Of a stretch of 6,396 nucleotides of DNA, positions 5,134 through 6,396 are shown one piece after another. Within the stretch, counting starts at the first letter, position 1. Every line of letters starts with the position of its first letter. The notes under the pieces were generated by a model, which did not search any database, was not told the origin of the DNA, and saw only the letters and a list, made by a program, of their open reading frames with translations. Both the position numbers and the translations under genes were made by a program. Source of the stretch: CAZNAQ01 sp964585585 (GTDB lineage Bacteria > Patescibacteriota > Patescibacteriia > Patescibacteriales > JAGXOH01); assembly GCA_964585585.1 (NCBI GenBank), contig CAZPEL010000045.1, positions 1 through 6,396 on the forward strand, written 5' to 3'.

Positions 5134-6396
5134 TTAATTCCACCCCTCCCCCTGCCGGACCAATAAATTCTCGGCATTGATGGGGTCGGCCATCAATTCC
5201 TTAACTATCTTTTCCATTCTGGCTCCCTGGGACCCTTTGATGAATATAAGGTCGCCTTGCTCGATCCTTGATTGAACGAACTTGCCCGCCTCCCGGTTAT
5301 CGGAGAAATGAAACACATCCCCTTTTTTCATACCTTGGTCCCGGGCGGCCTGAGCTATGTTCCAAGCCCTTTCGCCCACTGTGACCAATTTATTAAAACC
5401 GGAATCCACCATGGCCTTACCCACCTCCCGGTGCCCTTCCTCGGTATAAACGCCCAACTCCAACATATCTCCCAAAACCGCCCATTTTCTTTTTCCGGGA
5501 GCTATTTTTACCCTCTCCAAGAATTTAAGGGCCGAGATCGAAGATTTGGGAGAAGCATTATAGGTATCATCCACTATTAAAGTATGCTTAATACCTTTGA
5601 TCACATTCATCCGACCCGGAGGTAGATAAAAATTATTCAAAGCCGAGGATATCTCCACCAAATTCATCCCCAGGGCCACCCCCACGCTGGCCGCGGCCAA
5701 AGAGGAGTAAATGGCCGGATATCCCATAGCCCGGGGAAGCCGCACCGGAACCACGGAGCCGTCGTGATTGAGTTTAAAATTAATACCGGAAAGATCCTCT
5801 GTTTTTTTCTTCTCCTCAAAACTAAAGATCAAATTTTGGGCCTTAATGGAAGCCCCGTCCTGAAGTCCAAAGGTTGTTATCCGGGAGGTACTAAGCTCCG
5901 ATATCTCTCTGACCTTAAGATCATCAAAATTCAATACCGCGTGTCCGCCTTTCTTTAAAGTTCTTATAAGCACGGCTTTTTCCTTTTTTATTTTTTCTAT
6001 GGTCTGGAAATACTCCAGATGGGAAGAGCCGATAGAGGTCACCACTCCGATATCGCATCTGACCATGCTGGTAAGGTATGCCATATCCCCCGGCCTGTCC
6101 ACTCCCATTTCCAAAACCAGGATCTCGGGAAAATCCTTGTCTCTAAAAAGTATCAATTTCCAGGCCTTTAAAAAAACCCGACACCAACCCCATAAGGATC
6201 TACCCGGGGCTTCGGCGTTGATTATAGTCAAGGGCACGCCCAATTCATTGTTGTAATTCTTAATACTTCTCCTAACATGGAATCTGGAGGCCAAAACCGT
6301 ATAGATCGCTTCCTTGGTCGTGGTCTTACCGACGCTACCGGTCACTCCCACTACCTTGGGCCTGTATTTGGCCAAGATCCTTTGGGCCAATATTTT
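5134..6396 (-). CDS. murF: UDP-N-acetylmuramoyl-tripeptide--D-alanyl-D-alanine ligase (5' end outside window)
   Basis: MurF adds D-Ala-D-Ala to UDP-MurNAc-tripeptide using ATP, the last cytoplasmic step of the peptidoglycan monomer. Counting from an in-frame TTG at 6390, the visible 418 residues show the P-loop TGSVGKTTT (17-25), NYNNELGVPLTI (45-56), LEMGVDRPGDM (93-103), SIGSSHLEYF (119-128), the Lys region KKEKAVLI (135-142), LPPGRMNV (256-263) opening the C-terminal domain, VDDTYNASPKS (273-283), LGDMLELG (306-313) and KGSQGARMEKIV (385-396). These distinguish MurF from MurC, D and E. The frame stays open to base 6396, reading Lys-Ile before that TTG, so the TTG is probably not the start and the gene continues beyond the window; whether an N-terminal UDP-binding domain is present cannot be seen. 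The central and C-terminal Mur-ligase domains look intact. It is followed by a promoter-like site and the sugar genes, 63 bases away. Confidence 0.93.
   Translation of the reverse strand, partial: KILAQRILAKYRPKVVGVTGSVGKTTTKEAIYTVLASRFHVRRSIKNYNNELGVPLTIINAEAPGRSLWGWCRVFLKAWKLILFRDKDFPEILVLEMGVDRPGDMAYLTSMVRCDIGVVTSIGSSHLEYFQTIEKIKKEKAVLIRTLKKGGHAVLNFDDLKVREISELSTSRITTFGLQDGASIKAQNLIFSFEEKKKTEDLSGINFKLNHDGSVVPVRLPRAMGYPAIYSSLAAASVGVALGMNLVEISSALNNFYLPPGRMNVIKGIKHTLIVDDTYNASPKSSISALKFLERVKIAPGKRKWAVLGDMLELGVYTEEGHREVGKAMVDSGFNKLVTVGERAWNIAQAARDQGMKKGDVFHFSDNREAGKFVQSRIEQGDLIFIKGSQGARMEKIVKELMADPINAENLLVRQGEGWN

Noticed and set aside
6388..6390. TTG as the real murF start.
   Set aside because: The frame remains open to the window edge and the residues before the P-loop continue upstream without a break, so the true start is most likely outside the window.

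Overview
The window most likely comes from a Patescibacteria (Candidate Phyla Radiation) genome, probably the Parcubacteria side. The main evidence is the MurF type: a P-loop followed by an NYNNELGVPLTI block and a WGWC...LFRDKDFPEILVLEMG stretch, which I recognise from CPR MurF proteins. Other support is the compact gene packing, weak Shine-Dalgarno use and GC-rich hairpins in one intergenic gap. TGA is used as a real stop (the ATGA overlap at 4369-4372), so this is not a lineage that reads TGA as glycine. The assignment is an inference from memory of families, without a database search.

Layout: the plus strand carries only the end of an EamA/DMT-type membrane transporter (1-723). It converges on a minus-strand block that fills the rest of the window, and one two-way terminator hairpin (741-771) separates them. 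Read in its own direction (right to left), the minus-strand block is murF (5'-truncated by the window edge) - promoter-like site - a TIM-barrel isomerase/epimerase-like protein of unknown function - rmlD - a 139-base gap full of hairpins - rmlA - a GT2 glycosyltransferase - promoter-like site - a second GT2 glycosyltransferase. The TIM-barrel gene and rmlD overlap by 4 bases, and rmlA and the first GT2 by 1 base. Both sigma70-like sites have 5/6 matches at -35 and -10 with a 17-base spacer.

How the genes may work together: RmlA makes dTDP-glucose and RmlD does the last step to dTDP-L-rhamnose. The two GT2 enzymes, both of the rhamnosyltransferase-like kind, would place sugars on a lipid-linked or cell-wall acceptor. 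MurF next door completes the peptidoglycan precursor UDP-MurNAc-pentapeptide. The theme is cell-envelope glycopolymer synthesis. RmlB (4,6-dehydratase) and RmlC (3,5-epimerase) are not in the window. The most interesting object is the unassigned TIM-barrel protein translationally coupled to rmlD: it keeps a plausible E-D-H-E metal-site order of the sugar isomerase/AP-endonuclease-2 superfamily. No RNA genes, CRISPR arrays, insertion sequences or attachment sites were seen, and no gene-free stretch exceeds 300 bases.
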